Source of the DNA: Mesobacillus jeotgali
GTDB lineage: Bacteria; Bacillota; Bacilli; Bacillales; Cytobacillaceae
Reading direction: 5' to 3'
Length of the DNA stretch: 64,000 bases
Assembly (NCBI RefSeq): GCF_002874535.1
Contig: NZ_CP025025.1
Coordinates: 1,287,526-1,351,525 of the forward strand
The translations under genes were made by a program, and so were the position numbers. Under the pieces are notes generated by a model. The model had not been told where the DNA came from, did no database searches, and worked only from the letters and a program-made list of their open reading frames with translations. Below are positions 17,275-26,042 of this stretch, piece by piece (positions within the stretch are counted from its first letter, which is position 1; each line of letters begins with the position of its first letter).

Positions 17275-17427
17275 TCTTATCAAGAGCAGGCGGAGGGACG
17301 AGCCCGATGAAGCCCGGCAACCGATCCAGCATAAGCTGGGCACGGTGCTAATTCTTGCAGCGAAAGCTGAAAGATGAGAAGAGTTTAGTGTATTTTCTAA
17401 CCTCTTCTTTGTGAAGAGGTTTTTTTA
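17275..17427 (+). ncRNA. SAM-I (S-box) riboswitch with terminator
   Basis: It contains the S-box core GGCGGAGGGACGAGCCCGAT, then GAAGCCCGGCAACC, the P3 hairpin CCAGC-ATAA-GCTGG, and a closing strand GATGAGAAGAG that pairs with CTTATCAAGAG to form P1. The terminator arms AACCTCTTC / GAAGAGGTT with a T-run lie at 17399-17426. With high S-adenosylmethionine the terminator forms and mtnWXBD is switched off. The long leader downstream of the terminator contains a repeat element. Confidence 0.95.
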
Positions 17428-17455
17428 TTGCTAAGGAAATTAAAAATTATTTAAG

Positions 17456-17727
17456 TGTGGATAACTACATGTAGTTTTCTTAATCCAGCTCCAGCGCCTA
17501 GCCCCTCGAGACGCTTGTCTAGTGTCGCCTCCTAGAAACTCCGAAACTTCAACTCCGCCGGCAGAAGCAAAAAGCGCTTCTTTGTCGGAGTCTCCAGTTT
17601 CGCCGTTTCTGGGCAGTCGGCTATACATTTCGGTTTCGGTCCTGCCAATGAAGTCAAAGAACGACTTCACTGTCAGGCCCCCCAGCGCTTGTCGGGGCTG
17701 AACGAGGCGCTTGCGCTTTTTGTTCTT
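17456..17727. repeat. Interspersed repeat element, copy 2, inside the mtnWXBD leader
   Basis: A full-length copy (about 270 bp) lies between the S-box terminator and the mtnW ribosome binding site. It holds the blocks listed for copy 1 plus a central part with AACTCCGCCGGCAGAAGC and TTTGTCGGAGTCTCCAGTTT, which can fold as a hairpin, and TTTCTGGGCAGTCGGCTATA. The minus-strand frame beginning MKSFFDFIGRTE is an artefact repeated in the other copies. Confidence 0.85.
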
Positions 17728-17765
17728 GTCTTTAACACAACACGTTTGGAAAGGGATTGATCTTA

Positions 17766-18989
17766 ATGAGCGAAATTACAGCGACATATATAGTCCATGA
17801 TGCTAAACATAACCCGGAGAAAAAAGCAGAAGGGATCGCGCTTGGTTTGACAGTGGGATCGTGGACAGATTTGCCCGAATTGGACCAAAAACAATTAAAA
17901 AAACATAAGGGAAGAGTTGTCTCCGTAGAAGGTTCTGGCCTGGACGCCAATTCAGAAACAGTGGCAACGATCAAAATTGCTTATCCTGCCATCAATTTCT
18001 CGCCGGACCTGCCGGCAATTCTCACAACTGTATTTGGAAAACTCTCGCTTGATGGCAAGGTAAAACTGGTCGACCTTGAATTTGGGAAAGAATTAAAAAA
18101 AGAATTTCCGGGTCCCCGATTTGGAATTGAAGGAATAAGGAGGAAGCTTGGCGTCCACAATCGGCCACTGCTTATGAGCATTTTCAAAGGTGTCATTGGA
18201 CGCGATATGGACTATTTGCTGAAACAGCTAAAAGAACAGAGCCTTGGAGGAGTTGACCTGATCAAGGATGATGAAATCCTGTTTGAAAATGAACTTACTC
18301 CTTTTGAAAAGAGAATCACCCTTGGGAAACAGGTTCTTGATGAAGTCTATGAATCTACTGGACACAGAACCTTATACGCTGCCAATCTGACAGGAAGAAC
18401 CACACAGCTTAGGGATAAAGCAAGAAAAGCGACTGAGCTTGGAGCTGACGCCCTTTTGTTCAATGTTTTCGCCTACGGTTTGGATGTCTTGCAGGAACTG
18501 AGGGAAGATGATGAAATCGGTATTCCAATCATGGCTCACCCGGCCGTAAGTGGTGCTTTCACTTCTGCTGAAGAATATGGTTTTTCACATTCTTTGCTTC
18601 TGGGAAAATTACTCCGCTATGCCGGAGCAGACTTCTCGCTGTTCCCGTCACCTTATGGAAGTGTGGCTCTCAAAAAGCAACAGGCGATATCAATAGCCGA
18701 GGCACTGACTGCTGAAGATCAATTCAAAAGGACATTCCCGGTTCCGTCAGCAGGTATCCATCCAGGAATGGTCCCATTGCTTGTAAAAGATTTCGGAATA
18801 GACTCAATCATTAATGCGGGTGGCGGAGTACATGGCCATCCTGGTGGAGCACAGGGCGGCGGGAAGGCATTCAGGCAGGCAATTGAAACAGTACTTCAAG
18901 GAAAAGCACTTGAGGAAGGCGCCATTGACCATGAAGAATTAAGAGTAGCTATAAGTCTATGGGGTTCTGCAGAGGCGGTGGCAAAGTGA
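17766..18989 (+). CDS. mtnW: 2,3-diketo-5-methylthiopentyl-1-phosphate enolase (RuBisCO-like protein)
   Basis: The enzyme converts the diketone phosphate to its enol form in the salvage pathway; it is a RuBisCO superfamily member without carboxylase activity. The carbamylated lysine is K167 in [10 protein letters not shown] and the phosphate-binding loop is [10 protein letters not shown] near residue 357. 407 residues from the ATG at 17766; an upstream in-frame TTG at 17757 has no better site. It is the first gene of the mtnWXBD operon and its stop overlaps mtnX. Confidence 0.92.
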   Translation: MSEITATYIVHDAKHNPEKKAEGIALGLTVGSWTDLPELDQKQLKKHKGRVVSVEGSGLDANSETVATIKIAYPAINFSPDLPAILTTVFGKLSLDGKVKLVDLEFGKELKKEFPGPRFGIEGIRRKLGVHNRPLLMSIFKGVIGRDMDYLLKQLKEQSLGGVDLIKDDEILFENELTPFEKRITLGKQVLDEVYESTGHRTLYAANLTGRTTQLRDKARKATELGADALLFNVFAYGLDVLQELREDDEIGIPIMAHPAVSGAFTSAEEYGFSHSLLLGKLLRYAGADFSLFPSPYGSVALKKQQAISIAEALTAEDQFKRTFPVPSAGIHPGMVPLLVKDFGIDSIINAGGGVHGHPGGAQGGGKAFRQAIETVLQGKALEEGAIDHEELRVAISLWGSAEAVAK

Positions 18990-19648
18990 GGCAGCCCGTG
19001 ATTTTTTGCGACTTTGACGGAACAGTAACCGAAAAAGACAATATCATAGCAATCATGAATGAATATGGCCCTGAAGGCTGGGATGAAATAAAGGAAGCAG
19101 TGCTTGATCGCACCATTTCCATCAGGGAAGGGGTAGGAAAAATGTTTTCCCTCCTTCCGGTCACCCAGAAGGCAGAAATCATAGATTTTGCCGTCCAGAA
19201 CGCAAGGATTCGCCCGGGTTTTCAGGACTTCCTGGATTATGCCAGCGAAGAAGGAATCCCTGTATACATCGTAAGCGGCGGAATTGATTTTTTCATAGAA
19301 CCCATCATTCAACAATTTGGCCCAATTGCTGATATTTACTGCAACAGTTCTGATTTTTCAGCAAAAACAATCAAAATTGAATGGCCGAACAGCTGTGATG
19401 AACAATGCTCAAATGATTGCGGCTGCTGCAAACCATCGATCATGAGAAAGTTAGAGCAAAGCGGAGCTTATAAAATCGTCATTGGTGACTCCGTTACCGA
19501 CCTAGAAGCCGCAAAGCAAGCAGACTTTGTGCTGGCGAGAGATTACTTGAAGGATAAATGTGAAGAGTGGGAGATTCGGCATCTACCATTTGAAACGTTT
19601 TATGACTGTATTGACGCTCTTAAAACTGAAACAGGGGTGAAGGGATGA
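18986..19648 (+). CDS. mtnX: 2-hydroxy-3-keto-5-methylthiopentenyl-1-phosphate phosphatase
   Basis: A HAD-family phosphatase that removes phosphate from the enol product of MtnW. The catalytic motif [13 protein letters not shown] is at the N-terminus, the C-terminal acidic motif is [20 protein letters not shown], and Cys-rich [12 protein letters not shown] lies near 140. I chose the GTG at 18986 (overlapping the mtnW stop as GTGA), because the upstream ATG at 18959 only adds residues encoded by the mtnW end. 220 residues. Its own stop overlaps mtnB by four bases. Confidence 0.9.
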   Translation: MRQPVIFCDFDGTVTEKDNIIAIMNEYGPEGWDEIKEAVLDRTISIREGVGKMFSLLPVTQKAEIIDFAVQNARIRPGFQDFLDYASEEGIPVYIVSGGIDFFIEPIIQQFGPIADIYCNSSDFSAKTIKIEWPNSCDEQCSNDCGCCKPSIMRKLEQSGAYKIVIGDSVTDLEAAKQADFVLARDYLKDKCEEWEIRHLPFETFYDCIDALKTETGVKG

Positions 19649-20280
19649 GCATTTTAGAATCGAAGTGGGAAGAACTGTCGGATGTAAAGGCTGAACTGGC
19701 TGAGCGTGATTGGTTTATGGGAACGAGCGGAAACCTCGCGATCAAAGTGAACAGCGACCCAGTGCAATTCCTTGTGACGGCGAGTGGAAAGGATAAGCGG
19801 AAAAGAACGGATGAGGACTTTTTGCTTGTAGACCAATTCGGCCGTCCGGTGGAGGAATCACATTTGAAGCCTTCTGCAGAAACACTGCTTCATGTAGAGG
19901 TATACAAGAAGACAAACGCTGAATGCAGCCTCCATGTCCATACGATCGATAACAATGTCATCTCCGAGGTCTATGGAGACAGGGGTGAGGTGCAATTTCA
20001 AGGACAGGAATTAATTAAAGCTTTCAACATATGGGAGGAAGATGCTGTACTAAAGATTCCCATTATTCCAAATTACGCGCATATCCCAACCCTTGCAAAA
20101 GCTTTCTCAGAGCATGTAAAAGGAGACACCGGAGCAGTATTGATCCGTAACCATGGCATCACAGTCTGGGGAAGGAACGCATTTGAAGCTAAAAAAATTC
20201 TCGAAGCTACTGAGTTTTTATTCCGTTACCAGTTAAGATTACTCGAGCACAAACCATTCCAATTGTTCAAGGTAGTGTAA
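19645..20280 (+). CDS. mtnB: Methylthioribulose-1-phosphate dehydratase
   Basis: A class II aldolase-like zinc enzyme that dehydrates methylthioribulose-1-phosphate, the step before MtnW. Visible motifs are [10 protein letters not shown] near residue 26, [12 protein letters not shown], the metal-binding HVHTIDNN near residue 97 and [10 protein letters not shown] near 165. 211 residues, a normal length. Overlaps the mtnX stop (ATGA). Confidence 0.9.
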   Translation: MSILESKWEELSDVKAELAERDWFMGTSGNLAIKVNSDPVQFLVTASGKDKRKRTDEDFLLVDQFGRPVEESHLKPSAETLLHVEVYKKTNAECSLHVHTIDNNVISEVYGDRGEVQFQGQELIKAFNIWEEDAVLKIPIIPNYAHIPTLAKAFSEHVKGDTGAVLIRNHGITVWGRNAFEAKKILEATEFLFRYQLRLLEHKPFQLFKVV

Positions 20281-20338
20281 ATCTTTATAGCAAATTCTCA
20301 TTAAGCAAATAAAAGACACTAAAAAGGGAGAGATTCAC

Positions 20339-20872
20339 ATGGCATTTATCGTAAAGCAAAACACACAGGAAAAAATCGTTGAAGAGCAGCAGGTAGAAGC
20401 ATTTCTGAACGCACAGGAAGTTATCTATGAAAAATGGGATATCAATAAGCTGCAAGCAAACCTTCAGGGAAAATTCCTCTTAACTGATGATGAAAAACAG
20501 CAGATTCTCGAAGCCTTCAAAGCAGAGATTGAAGACATTTCTGCACGCAGAGGCTACAAAGCTCAGGACGTCATTTCCCTGTCTGACAATACACCGAATC
20601 TTGATCAGCTGCTTGCGAATTTCAAGCAGGAACACCACCACACAGATGATGAGGTAAGATTCATCGTCAGCGGCCATGGGGTATTTGTCATCCAGGGCAA
20701 GGACGGAGAATTTTTTGAAGTTTTCCTGAATCCAGGAGACCTGATCTCCGTTCCTGAAAATACTCGTCATTACTTCACACTTCAGGATGACCGCCAGGTA
20801 GTTGCGGTAAGAATTTTCGTGACAACTGAAGGCTGGGTTCCGATTTATGAAGAGGAAAAAGTCAGCCAGTAA
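20339..20872 (+). CDS. mtnD: Acireductone dioxygenase
   Basis: A cupin metalloenzyme that oxidises the acireductone to 4-methylthio-2-oxobutyrate (Fe form) or an off-pathway product (Ni form). Metal ligands are visible as H99-x-H101-x3-E105 in EHHHTDDEVRF and H144 in ENTRHYF. 177 residues, typical for Bacillus. AAGGGAGAG precedes the ATG and the 58-bp gap to mtnB has no terminator, so it is the last gene of the operon. Confidence 0.92.
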   Translation: MAFIVKQNTQEKIVEEQQVEAFLNAQEVIYEKWDINKLQANLQGKFLLTDDEKQQILEAFKAEIEDISARRGYKAQDVISLSDNTPNLDQLLANFKQEHHHTDDEVRFIVSGHGVFVIQGKDGEFFEVFLNPGDLISVPENTRHYFTLQDDRQVVAVRIFVTTEGWVPIYEEEKVSQ

Positions 20873-21026
20873 TTATCATGACCGCAAACATTGTCGAATA
20901 AAAAATTTTTCGGGGTGAATATTGTCTTATTTTGCGAATCTATTTACAATCAAACGAGCATTTGCAATAATTCTCAAGTAAACTTTTATTGGTTTAAGGA
21001 ATTAAAGTAGTAGAGGAGATATAGAA

Positions 21027-21272
21027 GTGTATCAATCGCAAAATACTTTGTTAAAGGAAATTGATCGCGCTCGGGAATTGATGGTGGCTGCTGCAATGGA
21101 ATCTGGATACACGAGTGAGGAAACAATCTATCGAAGCCAGGAACTAGACCGTCTAATTTATGAATATCAAACTTTATGCCAAGAGACGGAAATACAGCGG
21201 CAAAAAGCAAAAATTTTATTCAGGCAAATGATTCTGCTGACAAAGAAACAATATATTTTAGCGCATGCGTGA
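21027..21272 (+). CDS. spo0E: Spo0E-family aspartyl phosphatase
   Basis: Spo0E dephosphorylates Spo0A~P and so delays sporulation. The small all-helical protein (81 residues) carries the signature SQELDRLIYEYQ near residue 37. The GTG start follows GAGGAGAT. The position after mtnD matches B. subtilis spo0E. A second, shorter family member lies at 43431. Confidence 0.83.
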   Translation: MYQSQNTLLKEIDRARELMVAAAMESGYTSEETIYRSQELDRLIYEYQTLCQETEIQRQKAKILFRQMILLTKKQYILAHA

Positions 21273-21745
21273 CAACATTCCATCATATCGAAAAAGTTAG
21301 CCACTGCCAGGAAATCGGCGGTGGCTAAAATGTTCCTATAAGGAAACTTCAATTGAAAAATCCTCCAAGTTCTCTCCAGGCTTCCACCAAAACATTGAAA
21401 ATTTGCTCAAATTTTCACGTGAAAGTTGCTTTGTGTGATATTTATCATATTTTTAAATTCATATTTTATTTATTTTTAACATAGATAGGGTTTTTATATC
21501 ATCACGCGACTTACTCCTTTATGTACAGTTCAAAGTACTACCATTTTAGACAATTATAAGTTCATCAATGTCTTAACCTCATTTTTTAACCATTCGAATG
21601 TACAATTTTGCTTTCCACTTTTTTAATTGTTGGTACTATGCTTGTAATGCGATTCATATATCGTACTACATAGCATTTTATTTTTCATTGCCAAAGAAAC
21701 CGCTTACAAGTTAATAGTTTTTCATTTTGAGGAGGGGAAAAGAGA
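21273..21745. other. AT-rich intergenic region before fixABCX
   Basis: 475 bp without a gene. It starts with a hairpin (TTAGCCACTGCC / GGCGGTGGCTAA, 21297-21328) that lacks a T-tract on the plus strand, then a very AT-rich stretch that includes the Fnr-like site at 21434, and the ribosome binding site GAGGAGGGG of fixA. No further signal was found. Confidence 0.5.
21434..21476 (+). promoter_or_regulatory. Candidate class II Fnr-type promoter of fixABCX
   Basis: TGTGATATTTATCATA (21434-21449) is one mismatch from TGTGA-N6-TCACA. TATTTT at 21471-21476 is a 4/6 -10 match. Palindrome centre to the first -10 base is 29.5 bp, as at two other sites in this window. The leader to the fixA start would be about 265 nt. 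This is the weakest of the three. Confidence 0.4.
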
Positions 21746-21747
21746 GT

Positions 21748-22575
21748 ATGCACATTGTCGTATGTGTCAAGCAAGTGCCCGATACAAAGATCATCAAAAT
21801 CAATCCTAAGACGAATACTCTGGACAGGCGAAGCGCACCAGCAATTTTGAACCCTTATGATGCCCATGCCGTACAGGAAGCAGTCAAAATCAAGAACAAA
21901 ACAGGAGGAACGATCTCTGTTCTTTCAATGGGACCGCCGCAAGCTGTAGCTGTTATCAAGAAAAGTGTTGAAATAGGCGCTGACCAGGGATACCTCATCT
22001 CGGACAGGGCGTTTGCGGGCGCAGATACCCTTGCAACAAGCTATGCACTCTCCAAAGCGCTTGAAAAAATATCGAAGGATAATCCGATAGATTTAGTCAT
22101 CTGTGGGAAGCATGCGATTGATGGTGATACAGGACAGGTAGGACCAGGAATCGCCCGCAGGCTGGATATACCGCCAATTACGAATGTTATTGAAGTTTCA
22201 GAGGTTAATGAAGGAGAAAAACATGTTCATATAAAGCGGAAACAAATCGATGGATACGAAGTTATTCAATCACAACTCCCTTGCCTGCTGACTGTTGAAA
22301 AGGAGATTAATGACATAGAGTATGCACCGCTTACAAATATGATCAATGCAGCACGTTATGAGCCGGTCATCTGGTCTGTTAATGATCTTGAGGATGTTGA
22401 CAAGACACAGCTGGGGCTAAAAGGATCTCCAACGATTGTTGGCAAGATGTTCAGTCCTCCTAAGCTTGAAGGCGGGAAAAGAATTGAAGGAAACTCTGAT
22501 TCTCAGGTAGAACAGCTTATGGGAATTTTAATGGAAAGAAAAGATTTATTGAAAATAAAAACAGCCAACTCTTGA
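21748..22575 (+). CDS. fixA: Electron transfer flavoprotein beta subunit, FixA type
   Basis: A subunit of the FixABCX/ETF flavoprotein pair. It starts MHIVVCVKQVPDTK, the classic ETF-beta N-terminus, has GPPQAVAVIKKSVEIGAD near residue 63 and the AMP/FAD loop motif DGDTGQVGPGIARRLDIPP near residue 126. The ATG at 21748 follows GAGGAGGGG; the in-frame TTG at 21727 overlaps that site. 275 residues. It is the first of four tightly packed genes. Confidence 0.87.
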   Translation: MHIVVCVKQVPDTKIIKINPKTNTLDRRSAPAILNPYDAHAVQEAVKIKNKTGGTISVLSMGPPQAVAVIKKSVEIGADQGYLISDRAFAGADTLATSYALSKALEKISKDNPIDLVICGKHAIDGDTGQVGPGIARRLDIPPITNVIEVSEVNEGEKHVHIKRKQIDGYEVIQSQLPCLLTVEKEINDIEYAPLTNMINAARYEPVIWSVNDLEDVDKTQLGLKGSPTIVGKMFSPPKLEGGKRIEGNSDSQVEQLMGILMERKDLLKIKTANS

Positions 22576-22602
22576 TTCCGATAATAAAGGGGGAATAACA
22601 GA

Positions 22603-23628
22603 ATGGAAGAAAACCAGGGCGTCTGGGTATTCATTGAAGTAAATGATGGAACGATTGAAGGTGTTTCGCTGGAATTGCTGGGTGCGGGTAGGAAGCTTGC
22701 AGACAAGCTGGAAGTGCCGCTTTCAGGAGTGATGCTCGGGGAAGGCGTCATGCCCTTAGCTAATGAAGTTATCTATGCTGGTGCAGATCAAGTATATGTC
22801 GTTGATCATCCGGTCCTTAAGAATTATCGGACTGAATCATATATGAAGGGTGTCTGTGTACTGGCTGAAAAATATAAACCGGAAATCTTCCTTTATGGAG
22901 CAACACCAAATGGAAAAGATCTGGCGAGTGCTGTTGCAACGGACTTAAGTACTGGTTTGACCGCAGATACGACGATGCTTGATGTTGATGTTGAGAAAAG
23001 ATTGCTCGAAGCCAGCCGTCCTGCTTTTGGCGGAAATATCATGGCAACCATTCTATGTAAAAAGCACAGGCCGCAAATGGCAACGGTACGCCCCAAGGTG
23101 ATGAAAGCCCTTGAAACGGATGAAGGCAGGAAGGGAGTCATCATCGAAGAAGAGTTAGAACTCCGGGAAGAAGATATGCGCACTAAAGTGCTTAAAATTG
23201 TGAAGGACGTAACAAAAAAAGCAAGCCTTGCAGAAGCCCATGTCATCGTGGCTGGCGGAAAAGGTTTAGGCGACATTCAGGGATTCCAGCTTATTCATGA
23301 GCTAGCGGAAGTAATTGGTGCAAGTGTCGGGGGAACAAGGGATGTCGTTGAGGCAGGGTGGCTGAAGCATGAGCAGCAAATAGGCCAGACTGGCGAGACT
23401 GTCACTCCGAAAATCTATTTTGCCATCGGGATCTCAGGGGCAATCCAGCATGTTGAAGGAATGAAAAACTCTGAGCTGATCATCGCAATCAATAAGGATC
23501 CGAACGCTCCGATATTCGATGTTGCCACATATGGCATTGTTGGCGATGCAATGGAAATCGTGCCGAAACTGATCAAGCAGTTCAAAGAGCTCAGCAAAGA
23601 GAAGGGCGGGGAAATGAGCTATGTCTGA
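22603..23628 (+). CDS. fixB: Electron transfer flavoprotein alpha subunit, FixB type
   Basis: 341 residues. The N-terminal half has the ETF-alpha fold (MEENQGVWVFIEV, YGATPNGKDLASAVA). The C-terminal FAD-binding domain contains VAGGKGLGDIQGF near 218, GGTRDVVEAGW near 245, GQTGETVTPKIYFAIGISGA near 262 and INKDPNAPIFDVATYGIVGD near 296. It pairs with FixA. Overlaps fixC by eight bases. Confidence 0.88.
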   Translation: MEENQGVWVFIEVNDGTIEGVSLELLGAGRKLADKLEVPLSGVMLGEGVMPLANEVIYAGADQVYVVDHPVLKNYRTESYMKGVCVLAEKYKPEIFLYGATPNGKDLASAVATDLSTGLTADTTMLDVDVEKRLLEASRPAFGGNIMATILCKKHRPQMATVRPKVMKALETDEGRKGVIIEEELELREEDMRTKVLKIVKDVTKKASLAEAHVIVAGGKGLGDIQGFQLIHELAEVIGASVGGTRDVVEAGWLKHEQQIGQTGETVTPKIYFAIGISGAIQHVEGMKNSELIIAINKDPNAPIFDVATYGIVGDAMEIVPKLIKQFKELSKEKGGEMSYV

Positions 23629-24916
23629 AAAATTTGATGTAATCGTCGTAGGAGCCGGCCCTGCTGGTACATCCTGTGCCTACAACTGTGCCAAAAATGG
23701 ATTAAAAGTATTGTTGATCGAGCGCGGTGAATACCCAGGCTCAAAGAACGTAATGGGTGGAGTCCTTTACCGTAAACAGATGGAGGACATCATTCCAGAG
23801 TTCTGGAAGGAAGCACCCCTTGAAAGACCTGTCGTTGAACAACGATTCTGGATGATGGATAAAGAATCAGTTGTCCAGTTCGGTTACAAAGGTCTCGAAT
23901 GGGCAGCTGAACCATATAATAACTTTACAGTACTCCGTGCGCATTTTGATCAATGGTTCGCACAGAAAGCTGTCGAACAAGGTGCATTGTTGATAAACGA
24001 AACAGTTGTCACTGAATGTATCGTTGAAAATGGAAAGGTTATAGGTGTGCGTACCGACCGGCCAGATGGAGAAGCATTTGCAGATGTTGTCGTGCTTGCA
24101 GACGGTGTTAACTCCCTGCTTTCCAAGCAGCTTGGCTTCCACAGGGAATTCCGTCCTGATGAAGTTGCCCTTACGGTTATGGAAGTAATCAATCTGCCAA
24201 AGGACAAAATCAATGACCGCTTCAATCTTGAAGGAAATCACGGTACTACGATTGAGATTTTCGGTGATTCAACAAAAGGCAACCTGGGTACAGCCTTCCT
24301 TTATACAAACAAAGAGAGCTTGAACATCGGGGTAGGAACGACACTGTCAAGCATGATCAAAGCCAAATTAAAGCCATATGAGCTACTTGATTACCTGAAA
24401 AAACATCCAATGGTGCGCCCTTATCTTGAGGGTGGGGAGTCAGCAGAATACCTGGCTCACTTGATTCCTGAAGGAGGATTCAATTCTGTGCCTAGAGTTG
24501 CAGGGAATGGTGTGCTTGTAGTAGGAGATGCCGCCCAGCTGGTCAATGCCATTCACCGTGAAGGCTCAAACATGGCGATGGCTTCAGGCCAAATGGCGGC
24601 GGAAGCAATCGTTGAGGCCAAAAAAGATGGCGACTTCAGTGAGAACAGCCTGAATCGATATAAGGAAGCATTATTCGGAAGCTTTATCATCAAAGACCTT
24701 GAAAAATATAAGGATGCAGCACATACTTTTGAGACTTACCCACAATACTTCAAGGAATACCTGCCAATGATGAACAAAGCGATGAGCAAGTTCTTCACAG
24801 TCGACGGAACACCGAAGAGAGAAAAGCAGAAGGAAATCATGCGCAGCGTGACGGCTGAAAAAGGAACCTTTAAGGTAATGCAAGACATCTATCGTGCCTG
24901 GAAGGCGGTGAAATAA
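23621..24916 (+). CDS. fixC: FAD-dependent oxidoreductase of the FixC (ETF-quinone oxidoreductase-like) family
   Basis: A 431-residue flavoprotein. The N-terminal dinucleotide-binding motif is VIVVGAGPAGTSCAYNCAKNG (residues 5-25), a second FAD motif is VLVVGDAAQLVNAIHREGSN near 302, and the C-terminus is helical. In FixABCX it passes electrons to the quinone pool, the exergonic branch of bifurcation. Overlaps fixX by one base (TAATG). Confidence 0.87.
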   Translation: MSEKFDVIVVGAGPAGTSCAYNCAKNGLKVLLIERGEYPGSKNVMGGVLYRKQMEDIIPEFWKEAPLERPVVEQRFWMMDKESVVQFGYKGLEWAAEPYNNFTVLRAHFDQWFAQKAVEQGALLINETVVTECIVENGKVIGVRTDRPDGEAFADVVVLADGVNSLLSKQLGFHREFRPDEVALTVMEVINLPKDKINDRFNLEGNHGTTIEIFGDSTKGNLGTAFLYTNKESLNIGVGTTLSSMIKAKLKPYELLDYLKKHPMVRPYLEGGESAEYLAHLIPEGGFNSVPRVAGNGVLVVGDAAQLVNAIHREGSNMAMASGQMAAEAIVEAKKDGDFSENSLNRYKEALFGSFIIKDLEKYKDAAHTFETYPQYFKEYLPMMNKAMSKFFTVDGTPKREKQKEIMRSVTAEKGTFKVMQDIYRAWKAVK

Positions 24917-25200
24917 TGTCAACGACAAACATCGAGGAAAAACAATTTCTTTTAAGGTTTAAGTGTGACACAAAATCGCATCTGACAGTTTTGGATCATG
25001 ACGTCTGCATGACTCAGTGCCCTGACAAACTCTGTACGGTATTCTGCCCGGCTGAAGTATATAAATGGGAAGGCAAGAGAATGCAGGTAGGCTATGAAGG
25101 CTGTCACGAATGCGGCAGCTGCCGAATTGGCTGCCCATACCAGAATATTAAATGGGAGTATCCAAAAGGCGGCCACGGAATCGTATTCAGGCTTGCTTAA
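24916..25200 (+). CDS. fixX: FixX ferredoxin-like protein
   Basis: A 94-residue iron-sulfur protein that completes the FixABCX set. It contains CMTQCPDKLCTVFCPAEVY and the 4Fe-4S motif CHECGSCRIGCP, then NIKWEYPKGGHGIVF, all typical of FixX. It is the electron exit to FixC/quinone. Followed by a terminator. Confidence 0.9.
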   Translation: MSTTNIEEKQFLLRFKCDTKSHLTVLDHDVCMTQCPDKLCTVFCPAEVYKWEGKRMQVGYEGCHECGSCRIGCPYQNIKWEYPKGGHGIVFRLA

Positions 25201-25216
25201 TATTCAAAGAAAAGGA

Positions 25217-25248
25217 TCGACGGACGTATATTGTTCGTCGGTTTTTTT
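25217..25248 (+). terminator. Terminator of fixABCX
   Basis: TCGACGGAC / GTTCGTCGG with two wobble pairs, a seven-base loop and seven T. Confidence 0.75.
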
Positions 25249-25490
25249 GCTGTTTTAAATGCTAGGAGGTTGAAGGGAAAACGATACTTGGTCCATTAAA
25301 TGCACGAATAGTCATTGCTTGACTAATAGGTTCAAGAAAATGTCCAGAAATGCTTGAATGAGGATGAAAGAATCTTTTAAGATATTGAAAATAACAATAA
25401 CAATAGTTCTATATTCATCATATGTAAGTTAATTCACAAATGGGTTCAAAAAAGGGTGGAGCTATAAGGAGAGGATAAATGAGGGGGGAG

Positions 25491-25826
25491 TTAACTGATT
25501 TTTTCTTGCTGGCATACTGCATGAAGCTGGTCTCTATGAATCTCTTTTTCTATTTTCCGCGCTGCCTCAACAGCTTCATCAAAACAGTCATACAGAGTTG
25601 AAGCGTATATTGGTTTGCCAGCATCATAGATTCCGGATGAATCTGATTTATATATCGTAACGTTCCAATGGTAAAATTCCCGGCCATCTTCCTGGTGCCC
25701 CTGAAGTCCAATCAGTAAATGAGTATGCAGCATGTCAGGCTGGAGATCAAGGAAGGCTTTCTTGTCAATGAGTCCCGCTGGCACAAGTGACTTTTCGTAA
25801 AAATCGCGATACAAATAATTTTGCAA
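25491..25826 (-). CDS. Hypothetical protein, 111 residues
   Basis: A soluble protein without recognised domain. The TTG start at 25826 (MQNYLYRDFYEK...) is preceded by AAAGGAGTGAA at about ten bases. It contains LIGLQGHQEDGREFYHWNV and a helical charged end with two His and one Cys. The gene is divergent from the hemerythrin gene. The function is unknown. Confidence 0.6.
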   Translation of the reverse strand: MQNYLYRDFYEKSLVPAGLIDKKAFLDLQPDMLHTHLLIGLQGHQEDGREFYHWNVTIYKSDSSGIYDAGKPIYASTLYDCFDEAVEAARKIEKEIHRDQLHAVCQQEKIS

Positions 25827-25966
25827 TGTAAATTCACTCCTTTTACTTTAAGCTATAAATTTATTATATGTAAGGATTTATAATATTTGAAGGATAATTG
25901 TTAAAATTTTTAGAAATTTTAACAAAGTGTCATTCTTTCTTCACATTTTCTCAATTTAACTAAAAT

Positions 25967-26009
25967 TGTGATGCCTATCACAACCCCGAATGCGATAGCT
26001 TTCTATAAT
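25967..26009 (+). promoter_or_regulatory. Class II Fnr-type promoter of the hemerythrin gene
   Basis: TGTGATGCCTATCACA at 25967-25982 is a perfect TGTGA-N6-TCACA, extended to seven-base arms (TTGTGAT / ATCACAA). A perfect TATAAT lies at 26004-26009. The palindrome centre is 29.5 bp from the first -10 base, i.e. at -41.5 for a start near 26016. No good -35 overlaps it, as expected for an activator-dependent promoter. The site overlaps an in-frame upstream ATG, supporting the later start. Confidence 0.8.
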
Positions 26010-26042
26010 GAAACTATCAAAACAAATAGGAGGCCGATTAGG

